Positions 33,650 to 42,283 of a stretch of 64,000 nt of DNA are shown in pieces. The notes below the pieces were generated by a model. That model was not told where the DNA came from. It ran no database searches and saw only the letters and a list, made by a program, of their open reading frames with translations. Position numbers and translations under genes: made by a program. Source of the stretch: Pantoea cypripedii (GTDB lineage Bacteria > Pseudomonadota > Gammaproteobacteria > Enterobacterales > Enterobacteriaceae); contig NZ_MLJI01000002.1 of assembly GCF_002095535.1 (NCBI RefSeq), forward strand, positions 567,786 through 631,785, read 5' to 3'. Position 1 is the first letter of the stretch, and every line of letters starts with the position of its first letter.

Positions 33650-35040
33650 GTGCCCGGCTCCTGACGGCGGGTCTGTGGCGACACAAACTGGCCATTACCG
33701 GGTTCTGCCGTCACCACATTGTCGGCATAGACCCATTCACCGCGCAGCATGGTGCGTTCAACCCGGTAATAGATTTCGCGTCCATCATAAGGGGACCAGC
33801 CAGAGAAGTTATTGCCGCTGGCCGCCGCCGAATAGATATAGGGATCGCGTTTAATGATGATCAGATCGGCATCTTTGCCGCATTCCAGTGCGCCTTTGCA
33901 ATTATCCAGTTTAAACAGCCGCGCCGCGTTATAACTCAGCACTTTCGCTAGATGATGAAAGGCCACATTGCGTTGTTCAGCACCGGTCAGCGCCAGCGTC
34001 ACCAGCAGTTCGAGGCCTGAGGCACCAGAGGCATTTTCAAACATATTGGCGGATTGTTTGCGATCCAGTGACCAGCTAACGTGATCGGTGGAAAGGACGG
34101 TAATATTTCCCTGTTCCAGATGCTGCCACAAGGCTTCACGTTCCGCTTTCTGGCGCACCGGCGGATTAATTTTTGCCTTTCCGACCAGCCGGGCAACATC
34201 TTCTTCTTCGCTGAGCGTTAAATAATGCAGGCAGGTTTCGACGGTGACATCGTATCCCTGGTCACGATAACTCTTGCATAATTGAATGCCACGGCCATTC
34301 GAGCAGTGAACAATATGCGCACGGCAACCTGTTTCCGCGCCCAGTTCATACACTTCGGCACTGGCGATATTTTCCGTATAACGAGGACGGGAAAGATTAT
34401 GCGCACGGTAGTCGGTAATATTTTCCTGTTTTAATTTTTCAATCAGGAATTTTACCGACTCATCATTTTCATTATGTACGCCGGCAATTAAACCCAGCGA
34501 GGCGATTTCACTAAAACATTCATGCAGCATATGCGGCGCAATACGCGGGAAACGCTGAGCATCGGTGCCGAAACTGGAGAATTTAAAACCGATGGCACCG
34601 GCCTGCGCCATCGCCGCCAGATGTTGTTTGCCTTCCTCTGGATGAACCGTGCCATACAAAGCAAAATCAACCCTGACCTGAGCTTCTGCTTCTGCTCTTT
34701 TCAGGTTAAACAGTTCTTCGTTGCAGATTAAACGCCCGGCATCATAAGGCATATCCACGATGGTGGTCACACCGCCCGCCGCCGCCGCCTTCGTTGACCA
34801 GATAAAATCTTCATTGTCTTTCTGACTGCGGCTGTGAACCTGAGCATCAATCGCACCGGGGAAAATATAGCTACCACGATAATCAATCACCTCATTCGCT
34901 TCAGGCACGCCCTCTTCTGCTGAACCTACCGCGACAACGAGTCCCTGGTTAATCGCGACAAAACCGTCATCAATTATTCTGTCGGCCAGAACAACAATAC
35001 CTGTGATGACCTTTTCACATGTGAATTTCTGCGAAGACAT
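33643..35040 (-). CDS. Hydantoinase/dihydropyrimidinase-family cyclic amidohydrolase
   Basis: A 465-residue amidohydrolase (allantoinase/hydantoinase/dihydroorotase family). Metal and catalytic segments are GAIDAQVHSRS (the first His of HxH is Gln, as in some dihydroorotases), GFKFSSFG (carbamylated Lys), AGVHNEND, HIVHCSNGRG and LSTDHVSW. It opens a hydantoin ring; here hydantoin-5-propionate to N-carbamoyl-glutamate is predicted. The start at 35040 has AAGG seven bases upstream; ATG 35046 would put that site too close. It is immediately followed by its natural partner, the carbamoylase. Confidence 0.86.
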   Translation of the reverse strand: MSSQKFTCEKVITGIVVLADRIIDDGFVAINQGLVVAVGSAEEGVPEANEVIDYRGSYIFPGAIDAQVHSRSQKDNEDFIWSTKAAAAGGVTTIVDMPYDAGRLICNEELFNLKRAEAEAQVRVDFALYGTVHPEEGKQHLAAMAQAGAIGFKFSSFGTDAQRFPRIAPHMLHECFSEIASLGLIAGVHNENDESVKFLIEKLKQENITDYRAHNLSRPRYTENIASAEVYELGAETGCRAHIVHCSNGRGIQLCKSYRDQGYDVTVETCLHYLTLSEEEDVARLVGKAKINPPVRQKAEREALWQHLEQGNITVLSTDHVSWSLDRKQSANMFENASGASGLELLVTLALTGAEQRNVAFHHLAKVLSYNAARLFKLDNCKGALECGKDADLIIIKRDPYIYSAAASGNNFSGWSPYDGREIYYRVERTMLRGEWVYADNVVTAEPGNGQFVSPQTRRQEPGTC

Positions 35041-35153
35041 ATTCATACCTTTTTAAATTTAAATTAATACCACTGCAAATCGGAATGAAATCACCCTGGC
35101 TGTAAAAACCGCATGACTTCTCACGCTTATTTAATGCTGAATAACCCACCGGC

Positions 35154-37463
35154 TTATTCGGTCTGGTAATAAATATCCGGCGGGGTAAATGCCGTAACCG
35201 GCGGTGCCGTGCCAGCATAGCTCTCAATTTCCACTAGCAGAGAATTACAGCTGGGTCCCTGCGCAAGCGGAGAGCTGCCTTTATCCTGCGTCAGGACATT
35301 GGGATTGCCATGCTTATCCAGGCAGCCATCATCAAGATAGATCGGGTCAAACCAGGCACCGGTGGGCAGTTGCGCCACTCCGGGTATCAAGGACTCCGTT
35401 AGTCTCACCCCGGCAAGACATTGACCCCGCGCGTTGTAAATGCGCACGATGTCGCCCTCGCCAATTCCCCGCGCATCGGCGTCGGCTGCATTCATCAGCA
35501 GACGATTACGTCCACCGATTTTCCCGTCGCGGCTGTGTTTGCCGTGATCATACTGGCTGTGCAATTTGTCCGCGGGCTGTGGCGATAACAGATGAATCGG
35601 ATAGTGCCGGGCCAGATCCGATCCCAGCCATTCATCCGGTGCCAGCCACACCGCATGCCCTGGGCACTGCGCATAACCAAAATCGGCAACCTGTTGTGAA
35701 AACAATTCAATGCGGCCCGAAGGCGTACGCAGAGGATGAGCCAGCGGATCGGCACGAAATTCTGCCAGCACGTTGAAATGGCTTTCCGCTAACGGGAAGG
35801 TGGTGACTTCCTGTTGCCAGAACTGTGTAAACGGCGGCAATTGCGGATTGCGGCTGCGTGATTGCTCATAAAGTTCGGCAACCCAGTCTTCTGCTGTTTT
35901 CCCCTCGGTGAACGACGCTTCAAAGCCCATCAGTCGCGCCAGTCCCTGGAAAATATGGTAATCATCACGCGCTTGCCGGAAAGGCGGGATCGCCTGCTTC
36001 ATCGCCACTACGGTGTTATCGCGGTTCACCAGCGCCAGATCGTTGCGCTCAAATGAAGTGGTGACCGGCAACACAATATCCGCATGGCGTGCGGTGGCCG
36101 TCCAGAATGGTTCCTGCACGATAATAGTTTCCGGTTGCTGCCAGGCTTCAACCAGACGATTAAGATCCTGATGATGGTGAAAGGGGTTACCGCCCGCCCA
36201 GTACACCAGACGGATATCCGGATAACGCAGCGTCTTGCCGTTAAAGGCATATTCGGCATGGGGTGACAGCAGCATATCGGCCAGCCGCGCCACCGGGATG
36301 CTGTCCTCAACCGGATTCTTCCCCTGTGGCAGACTCGGCCAGCGATAGCCCAGTTCATCCTGACCCACACCGTTCAGACAGGCATAGCCGAAACCGAATC
36401 CCCCGCCCGGTAAACCGATATCCCCGAGCATAGCGGCCAGCGTGACAGCGGCCCAGTAAGGCTGCTCACCGTATTCCGCGCGCTGAATGGCCCAGTTAAC
36501 CATGATCATGGTGCGTTTCGTGGCGATTAACTCTGCCAGCTCGATAATCTTTGCCTGCGGCACGTCACAGATTTGCGCAGCCCACGCGGCATCCCTGGTG
36601 ATGCCATCGTCCTGGCCCTGTAAATAGGCCAGAACCTGATCAAAACCCACGGTATAACGCTGAATAAACGCCATATCGTGCCGTTGCTGCCGGATCAATT
36701 CACTGCACAGCGCCAGCATCAACGCGGTATCGGTATTCGGGCGGATCGGCAACCAGTCACACGCCATCTGCTCCGGCATATCCTGGCGGCAGGGCGAAAT
36801 ATTAATAAACTGCACGCCCTGCTCAGCAGCCTGTTGCAGCGCCTGCTGATGATTGTGCCTGCCGACGCCACCGCCCTGAATCTGGCTATTGCGGCCAGGT
36901 AAGCCGCCAAAAGTCAGCACCAGGCCGCTATGATTGGCGATCTGCTCCCAGGTGGTGTAGTGGCTCACCAACCCGCGCTGATTGCCAATGATATACGGCA
37001 GCACCACTTCACCCGCTGCGGATGAGTAGGTATTCTCTGAGCCGGTATAGCCCCCGGCCAAATTAAGAAAACGATGGATCTGGCTTTGGGCATGATGGAA
37101 ACGTCCGGCGCTGGCCCAGCCGTAGGAACCTGCATAAATCGCCCGGTTGCCATACTGCCGCCGCACACGATCCAGCTCTCCCGCCACCAGCCCCAGTGCT
37201 TCGTCCCAGGACACTTCGATAAACTCATCCCGGCCGCGCGGCTGGCGATCGCGGGAGGTTTTATCCAGCCAGCCACGGCGGATCAAAGGGCGGGCAATGC
37301 GCACCGGACCATCAACCGCTTCCGGCAGCGATTCACCAATCGCCGAGGGTTCCGGATCTTCCGCCCAGGGCTGCACGCCGACAATGGTCGCGTTCTCAAT
37401 CTGCAACTGGTAAATCCCCCAGTGCGTTGAGGTCAGAACGGAGCGCGTGGATGACTGTGACAT
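35154..37463 (-). CDS. BisC/TorA-like molybdopterin oxidoreductase
   Basis: A 769-residue molybdopterin enzyme of the DMSO-reductase family, S/N-oxide reductase branch: LTSTHWGIYQLQI at the N-terminus, the Mo-ligand region SYGWASAGRFHHAQSQ (Ser118 as ligand), and GGFGFGYACLNGVGQ. It has no N-terminal Cys motif for a 4Fe-4S cluster and no Tat signal, so it is cytoplasmic like biotin sulfoxide reductase BisC. Such enzymes reduce sulfoxides and N-oxides. In this operon the substrate might be an oxidised (S-oxide) form of ergothioneine or a pathway intermediate, or trimethylamine oxide. Six bases separate it from the hydratase gene. It is not part of the published five-step pathway as I recall it. 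Confidence 0.85.
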   Translation of the reverse strand: MSQSSTRSVLTSTHWGIYQLQIENATIVGVQPWAEDPEPSAIGESLPEAVDGPVRIARPLIRRGWLDKTSRDRQPRGRDEFIEVSWDEALGLVAGELDRVRRQYGNRAIYAGSYGWASAGRFHHAQSQIHRFLNLAGGYTGSENTYSSAAGEVVLPYIIGNQRGLVSHYTTWEQIANHSGLVLTFGGLPGRNSQIQGGGVGRHNHQQALQQAAEQGVQFINISPCRQDMPEQMACDWLPIRPNTDTALMLALCSELIRQQRHDMAFIQRYTVGFDQVLAYLQGQDDGITRDAAWAAQICDVPQAKIIELAELIATKRTMIMVNWAIQRAEYGEQPYWAAVTLAAMLGDIGLPGGGFGFGYACLNGVGQDELGYRWPSLPQGKNPVEDSIPVARLADMLLSPHAEYAFNGKTLRYPDIRLVYWAGGNPFHHHQDLNRLVEAWQQPETIIVQEPFWTATARHADIVLPVTTSFERNDLALVNRDNTVVAMKQAIPPFRQARDDYHIFQGLARLMGFEASFTEGKTAEDWVAELYEQSRSRNPQLPPFTQFWQQEVTTFPLAESHFNVLAEFRADPLAHPLRTPSGRIELFSQQVADFGYAQCPGHAVWLAPDEWLGSDLARHYPIHLLSPQPADKLHSQYDHGKHSRDGKIGGRNRLLMNAADADARGIGEGDIVRIYNARGQCLAGVRLTESLIPGVAQLPTGAWFDPIYLDDGCLDKHGNPNVLTQDKGSSPLAQGPSCNSLLVEIESYAGTAPPVTAFTPPDIYYQTE

Positions 37464-37468
37464 CGATA

Positions 37469-39100
37469 TCAGCCCCTGAGCTGTGCCGGAATACCCAGCC
37501 CGGATTCGATAGCGAGATCAACCGCTGTCTCATAACCGGCGCTGGCATGGCGCAGGATCCCGATACTGGTATCGTTATCCATCACGCGGGCTAAACGCCC
37601 GGCAGACTCTTCATCGCCCGTTGCCACGGTAGTGACCCCGGCAGATACCCCCCAGTTGCCTAAAGAGTGCACGGCCACCAGATCGGCACCTGAACCACAG
37701 TTGAGCAGAGCATTGAGAATCGGCCAGTCAGCAATCGCGTCGGAACCGTCCGCCATATTTTCCGTTTCACGATGCGGTAAAGTGGCAGAACCTGAATCGA
37801 GATGATCACGGGTAAAAGCGATCGGCCCAATTTCACCCGCCGCCACCAGCTGGTTCACCGCCAGCGCCAGCTTTTTGCGTTCACCGTACCCCATCCAGCC
37901 AATACGCGCGGGCAGGCCAGTGAACTGCACATGTTCTTTGGCGGTTTTTATCCAGTCAACGATGCGCTGATTTTCCGGGAACAGCTCAAGCACCAACTCA
38001 TCAATCTTATAGATGTCCTGGGGATTGCCGCTTACCGCGATCCAGCGGAATGGACCGATGCCCTGGCAAAACAGGGGGCGAATAAACAGTTCAATAAAAG
38101 AATGGATGTCAAAGGCGGCGCTGACGCCCGCTTCGCTGGCGTATTTGCGCAGGTTGTTACCATATTCAAAAACAATGGCACCACGCGACTGCAACGTCAG
38201 CATGGCGGAAACATGCTGGTTGAGTGTGGCATACGACAATGCCTTTAATTTTTCCGCATCAGTCTGACGCAGGCGGGCAACCTCTTCGGGCGTCACCCCC
38301 AGCGGGAAATAGCCGTTGACCGGGTCGGCGATGGTCTGGTCAGTCACAATGTCCGGTGTCAGATTGCGCTCAACCAGGATGCTCAGGACTTCGGCGATAT
38401 TCCCGACTAAACCAACGGAAATCCCTTTACCGGCAGACTGCGCTTCGGCGCACAGGGCCAGCGCTTCATCCAGCTCATAGGTCAGCACCTGGCAGTAACC
38501 ACTGTCGAGGCGGCGCTGAATTTTTCTCGCGTCTACTTCCACCACCAACGTTGCGGCCCCGGCCAGTTGCCCGGCAAGGGGTTGCGCGCCACTCATGCCA
38601 CCGCATCCGCCCGTGACAATCAGCCGACCCGCCAGGCTGCCAGAGAAATGCTGGCGCGCTGCGGACATAAAGGTTTCATAGGTGCCCTGCAAAATGCCCT
38701 GGCTGCCAATGTACTGCCAGGCTGCCGCCGTCATGCCCGGCATGATCGTCAACCCTGCCCGTTCCAGCGCGCGATACTCATCATCGCCAGCCCAGCCACC
38801 GACAACATTGCCATTTGCCATCAGGACCACTGGCGTGGTGTTTTGTGAAGAGAAAATGCCGACTGGCTTGCCGGATTGCATCACCAGCGTCTGATCGGTT
38901 TCCAGCCGTTTTAATGCCGCAACCGTGTGATCGAAACTGGTCCAGTCGCGTGCGGCTTTTGCCCAGGCCATATAAATCACCAGCTGGTCCGGGTTCTCGG
39001 CATTTTCCAGATTATTTTCCAGCATTCTGAGAATGGCTTCCTGACGCCATCCTTTACAGCGCAGTTCGCTACCCCGCTGGGCAGTGATGTGACGAGACAT
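37469..39100 (-). CDS. Urocanate hydratase homologue, predicted thiourocanate hydratase
   Basis: A 543-residue urocanase-family protein, full length, with the NAD-binding and core blocks (YIGSQGILQGTYETF, GGMSGAQPLAGQLAGA, IRPLFCQGIGPFRW, TRDHLDSGSATLPHRETENM). It departs from canonical HutU in the active-site loop near residues 475-490: true urocanases have a HHGGGVGMGYSQH-type sequence, whereas here it is VHSLGNWGVSAG. Thiourocanate hydratases of ergothioneine breakdown are diverged urocanases, and the MIO-less lyase is in the same operon, so hydration of thiourocanate is predicted. No hutH/hutI/hutG neighbours are present. Confidence 0.85.
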   Translation of the reverse strand: MSRHITAQRGSELRCKGWRQEAILRMLENNLENAENPDQLVIYMAWAKAARDWTSFDHTVAALKRLETDQTLVMQSGKPVGIFSSQNTTPVVLMANGNVVGGWAGDDEYRALERAGLTIMPGMTAAAWQYIGSQGILQGTYETFMSAARQHFSGSLAGRLIVTGGCGGMSGAQPLAGQLAGAATLVVEVDARKIQRRLDSGYCQVLTYELDEALALCAEAQSAGKGISVGLVGNIAEVLSILVERNLTPDIVTDQTIADPVNGYFPLGVTPEEVARLRQTDAEKLKALSYATLNQHVSAMLTLQSRGAIVFEYGNNLRKYASEAGVSAAFDIHSFIELFIRPLFCQGIGPFRWIAVSGNPQDIYKIDELVLELFPENQRIVDWIKTAKEHVQFTGLPARIGWMGYGERKKLALAVNQLVAAGEIGPIAFTRDHLDSGSATLPHRETENMADGSDAIADWPILNALLNCGSGADLVAVHSLGNWGVSAGVTTVATGDEESAGRLARVMDNDTSIGILRHASAGYETAVDLAIESGLGIPAQLRG

Positions 39101-39180
39101 AATTATGATCCTGCATGTTCGGAAACATTAACCCCGGCAGCAACGTCGTGCAGCCCACCGGTTAGCGAAAGAAATAATAA

Positions 39181-39783
39181 TCAGGCATTCACCAGATTTT
39201 CATAACCGGGAATATCTTTGAAATTGCCGATCCAGCGTTGAATAGCTGGCCATTCCGCCAAGGTATATCCGCCCTCTTCCGCCATCGAGATATAAGGATA
39301 AAGGCTGAAATCGGCCACACTTAAACTTTCCCCGGCGATCCAGCTACTTTTTTCCAGCGCCTGATTAACATGGGTAAGGGCGACTTTTCCCAACTCCATA
39401 TAATGCGCAATAATATCGGCAAACTTTTCACGCTGGTTGGTCATGGTATAAAAACGTGGGTAGGCCAGGAAGCGCAATAAATCCGCCTGTTCAAAGAACA
39501 ACCACGCATTAATTTTGCATCGCATCACCGGATCGGCAGGCAGCAATGACGAACCTTCGGCAAAATAAAGCAGGATAGCATTTGACTCATTAAGATGACG
39601 CCCATCGGCAAGTTCAACCACCGGAATACGGGCAAATGGGTTTCTTTTTTTGAAGGCTTCTTCTTTATGTTTACCTTCCGCCAGATTTAAGGTTTCCCTG
39701 GTGTAGGGGATTTGCAAAAAATTCAACATCAATCTAATTTTCCATGCATTGCCGGAAAGTTTGCTGTCATACAACTTAATCAT
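39181..39783 (-). CDS. Glutathione S-transferase family protein
   Basis: A 200-residue GST with an N-terminal thioredoxin-like domain (MIKLYDSKLSGNAWKIRLML, likely active-site Ser10; cis-Pro in FARIPVVEL; glutathione gamma-Glu site NESNAILLYF) and an all-helical C-terminal domain (SWIAGESLSVADFSLYPYI). It sits between the DUF917 and thiourocanate hydratase genes in the ergothioneine cluster. A role with a thiol or thione intermediate (for example capturing sulfide or protecting an electrophilic acrylate) is possible but speculative. Confidence 0.88.
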   Translation of the reverse strand: MIKLYDSKLSGNAWKIRLMLNFLQIPYTRETLNLAEGKHKEEAFKKRNPFARIPVVELADGRHLNESNAILLYFAEGSSLLPADPVMRCKINAWLFFEQADLLRFLAYPRFYTMTNQREKFADIIAHYMELGKVALTHVNQALEKSSWIAGESLSVADFSLYPYISMAEEGGYTLAEWPAIQRWIGNFKDIPGYENLVNA

Positions 39784-39794
39784 AATACGTCCTG

Positions 39795-40874
39795 TTATTT
39801 CGTGTTTATATATGAGTACAGTTCCAGCCCAAGCCCTTGCTCGATCTCTGCAAATACCACCGGGTCCAGAGCACCTTTGCCCAGCGGGAAGGCGGAATGA
39901 TGCGCAATAATAATGCTGACTTCCTGGCCCGCTTTCATGGTTGAAATGGCAATCGGGTCTCCGGTTACTGCATCGACAGAACCTATCATGTCTGGGAAAG
40001 TCGCCAGACGAGCATCGTCTTTTTCGGCCGTCATATATTCATTGTAAACCCCAAGACGCAGGGTCTCAGTGCCATCGGTTAGGGTGACAAAACCAATGTC
40101 GAAACCATCCTGATAGACCACATCGTTTTTTATCACTTTGCCGGTCAGAATGACTTCTCCCCCCATAAATGCGGCGGCAGCACTGGCGCGGGCCAATCCC
40201 TGGGGGGCGGATAACATCGCCTTGCCGAGTTCAATCTGGAACGATATGGCCCCGGCGGCCCCATTTTCACGAATAAAATCAGCCTGGTAAGGGCCTCTCG
40301 CTGAGGCCACCAGCCCACCACTGATGGTGGCGCAATGGCGCATCACCTGGGAGGTTTTGATCAAATTCCCTTCAGCGACGACGGCAATTTTTGAACCGGA
40401 TGAGGCAAAACCTGCCTGCGCAACCTGAACAATTGAGATATCCGGCCTTGAAGCCAACCCCATTCCACCCATTTTCACGGTTGGATGCCCACGGCCATTG
40501 GCAGCCGCGTCAATATAGGGCAGGTCCAGGGCCGCAGCCACCAGCCAGCCATTAAATCCGGGGACATGACCACACATCACACCGGCAGGTTTGCGTCCGA
40601 GTTTTTCAATCAGATTTTCGGCGGCGGTAATATGATCTTTTAACACCAGTTCTGGTTGGGCAAATCCTGGTGCACCTACTGAGGTGGAAATTAATACATA
40701 ACCTTCAGGATCGATTTCATCCAATTCCGCCAGCTTAACAATATTCAGACCCAGTGCCACTTCAGCCGCGAGATCGTGTTTCTCCAGAGAATTATTAACG
40801 CCACTTCCCCCCGACGAGAGCAATAACCCACCATACATTGCAGGCTCAACATCTTTTAAACTTAACTCTCTCAT
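39795..40874 (-). CDS. DUF917 (thiohydantoin desulfurase family) protein
   Basis: A 359-residue DUF917-family protein. Typical blocks are GGLLLSSGGSGVNN near the N-terminus, DAAANGRGHPTVKMGG in the middle, and GFDIGFVTLTDG, YNEYMTAEKD and FPDMIGSVDAVTGDPI in the C-terminal domain. Members of this family have been assigned as (S-methyl-)thiohydantoin desulfurases, the enzyme type linking the early and late halves of bacterial ergothioneine catabolism, which exactly fills the gap between the hydratase and hydantoinase here. It is the first gene of the eleven-gene minus-strand cluster. No metal site can be named with confidence. Confidence 0.82.
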   Translation of the reverse strand: MRELSLKDVEPAMYGGLLLSSGGSGVNNSLEKHDLAAEVALGLNIVKLAELDEIDPEGYVLISTSVGAPGFAQPELVLKDHITAAENLIEKLGRKPAGVMCGHVPGFNGWLVAAALDLPYIDAAANGRGHPTVKMGGMGLASRPDISIVQVAQAGFASSGSKIAVVAEGNLIKTSQVMRHCATISGGLVASARGPYQADFIRENGAAGAISFQIELGKAMLSAPQGLARASAAAAFMGGEVILTGKVIKNDVVYQDGFDIGFVTLTDGTETLRLGVYNEYMTAEKDDARLATFPDMIGSVDAVTGDPIAISTMKAGQEVSIIIAHHSAFPLGKGALDPVVFAEIEQGLGLELYSYINTK

Positions 40875-41017
40875 GTATCAACCACCGTAGTCGTGTTTTA
40901 ATTTAATATATCTTTATAAATATATTTCCTTGTTCGTTGCAAGTCAGATGCCAGTTAACAAAACCGTTTTTGATTGCCATTTATTAATCGTAATCCGTCC
41001 TTTTGTGCACAAAAATA

Positions 41018-41029
41018 GTGCGCGCGCAC
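41018..41029. promoter_or_regulatory. GTGCGCGCGCAC palindrome, candidate operator
   Basis: A perfect 12-bp palindrome about 144 bp upstream of the DUF917 start, preceded by an AT-rich run. It may be bound by the divergently encoded LacI regulator. Confidence 0.45.
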
Positions 41030-41208
41030 CACGCATCGCACCATTCTGGGCATACTTTTAAATATTGGCTAAAGAGAATAAAAGAGGCAGGGATTGAAGA
41101 TTCCATTGAGATGCATTACATCTAATGTTCAAATGCTTCCCTTATTGCCTCTCTAAAGGAGATAATAATGAAAGTTACCGGGGCGGGGATATTCTAAATG
41201 ATTTAAGA

Positions 41209-41218
41209 CAAGCGCTTG
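41209..41218. promoter_or_regulatory. CAAGCGCTTG palindrome, LacI-type operator
   Basis: A perfect 10-bp palindrome with central CpG (CAAGC|GCTTG), typical of LacI/GalR operators, 53 bp before the start of the LacI gene. It suggests autoregulation and control of the divergent cluster. Confidence 0.5.
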
Positions 41219-41270
41219 ACCGGGTAAGCTAAATCACTTTTCGTTCAGACAGCGATTTCAGGGAACATGT

Positions 41271-42281
41271 ATGTCACTTTCGGAACTGGCCAAAGACCTA
41301 AAGTTATCAACGTCAACGGTATCGCGGGCGCTGAATGGCTATAGCGATGTGGCTTATGATACCCGGCAACGCGTTATGCAGCGGGCCATCGAATTAGGCT
41401 ATATCCCTAATCCGGTTGCCAGAAGGCTTAAAGGCGGCAAAACCAATATGATCGGTGTGGTCCTGCCGCCGCCACTGGTTAATGGCATGCTGGTTGAGCC
41501 ATTTTACTCCTCCATGCTGGGGGCGCTGGTTTTTGAATTACAGGCTTCTGGCCTGAAATTGCTCATCACCAATCAGCACAGCAACGAAAGTGATGACGAT
41601 GTCCGTGGCTATCAGGACATGGTGCAGCAAAAACTGGTCGACGCCATTCTGATATTGCGGACGCGGGTGAATGACCTGCGCGTGAAGTTTGCCCAGCAAC
41701 AAAATGTCTCCTTTATTACCTTTGGCAGGACGCAATCCTCAACCCCGCATGCATGGGTGGATGTCGATCATTTCGATGCGTTCTATCAGGCTACCGCGCG
41801 ACAAATTGCCCGCGGCCATAAGCATATTGCGTTTATCAATACGTCGGCTGAATTCAACTATGCCCGCTTACGCCACGAGGGTTACAAGCAGTGTTTACTG
41901 GATCATCAGCTTCTCTATCGTAACGAGTGGCAAATGGTCGGGGGGCTGACCGAGATGGACGGTTATGTGCTGGCCAGTCGCCTGCTTAAAGTGCAGCCCA
42001 TCCCCACCGCTATTGTCTGCGCAACGGATGATATCGCTATCGGCGCCATGGCAGCGTGCCGTCTTTTGGGGCTGCAACCCGGCAAAGACATTAGCCTGAT
42101 TGGTTACGGTAATACGCCTGGCGCAACCTACTCCAGCCCACCACTCACCACCATGGATCCCTTTCCTAAAGAGAATGGTAAGCAACTGGGTATCTTTTTT
42201 AGCCGACGTATCTTTCAGCCTGGAGAAGCAGATTTTCAACATTTGCAGCAAGCAAGGCTGATTGTGCGCGAATCAGACTAG
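41271..42281 (+). CDS. LacI-family regulator of the ergothioneine cluster
   Basis: A 336-residue LacI-type regulator. The DNA-binding domain starts directly at the N-terminus (LSELAKDLKLSTSTVSRALNGYSDV; hinge NPVARRLKGGKTNM), followed by a full effector domain (GVVLPPPLVNGM... ISLIGYGNTPGATYSSPPLTT). GGGA eight bases upstream supports the ATG at 41271. It is transcribed away from the eleven-gene cluster, so it is the natural repressor of that cluster. The inducer may be ergothioneine or thiourocanate (inference). Confidence 0.9.
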   Translation: MSLSELAKDLKLSTSTVSRALNGYSDVAYDTRQRVMQRAIELGYIPNPVARRLKGGKTNMIGVVLPPPLVNGMLVEPFYSSMLGALVFELQASGLKLLITNQHSNESDDDVRGYQDMVQQKLVDAILILRTRVNDLRVKFAQQQNVSFITFGRTQSSTPHAWVDVDHFDAFYQATARQIARGHKHIAFINTSAEFNYARLRHEGYKQCLLDHQLLYRNEWQMVGGLTEMDGYVLASRLLKVQPIPTAIVCATDDIAIGAMAACRLLGLQPGKDISLIGYGNTPGATYSSPPLTTMDPFPKENGKQLGIFFSRRIFQPGEADFQHLQQARLIVRESD

Positions 42282-42283
42282 AC

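Larger units (their letters stand above)
40875..41270. other. Divergent control region of the ergothioneine cluster, about 400 bp
   Basis: Lies between the DUF917 gene (minus) and the LacI gene (plus) and must carry both promoters. It holds two palindromes listed separately (41018-41029 and 41209-41218). No coding frame or RNA gene was recognised. Confidence 0.6.

Noticed and set aside
32408..35040. Allantoin degradation pair
   Set aside because: Hydantoinase and carbamoylase families include allantoinase and allantoate hydrolase, but no other purine-degradation genes are present and the remaining genes point to ergothioneine.
37469..39100. Annotation as ordinary urocanate hydratase HutU
   Set aside because: The active-site loop differs and the pathway context is sulfur/hydantoin chemistry, not histidine.
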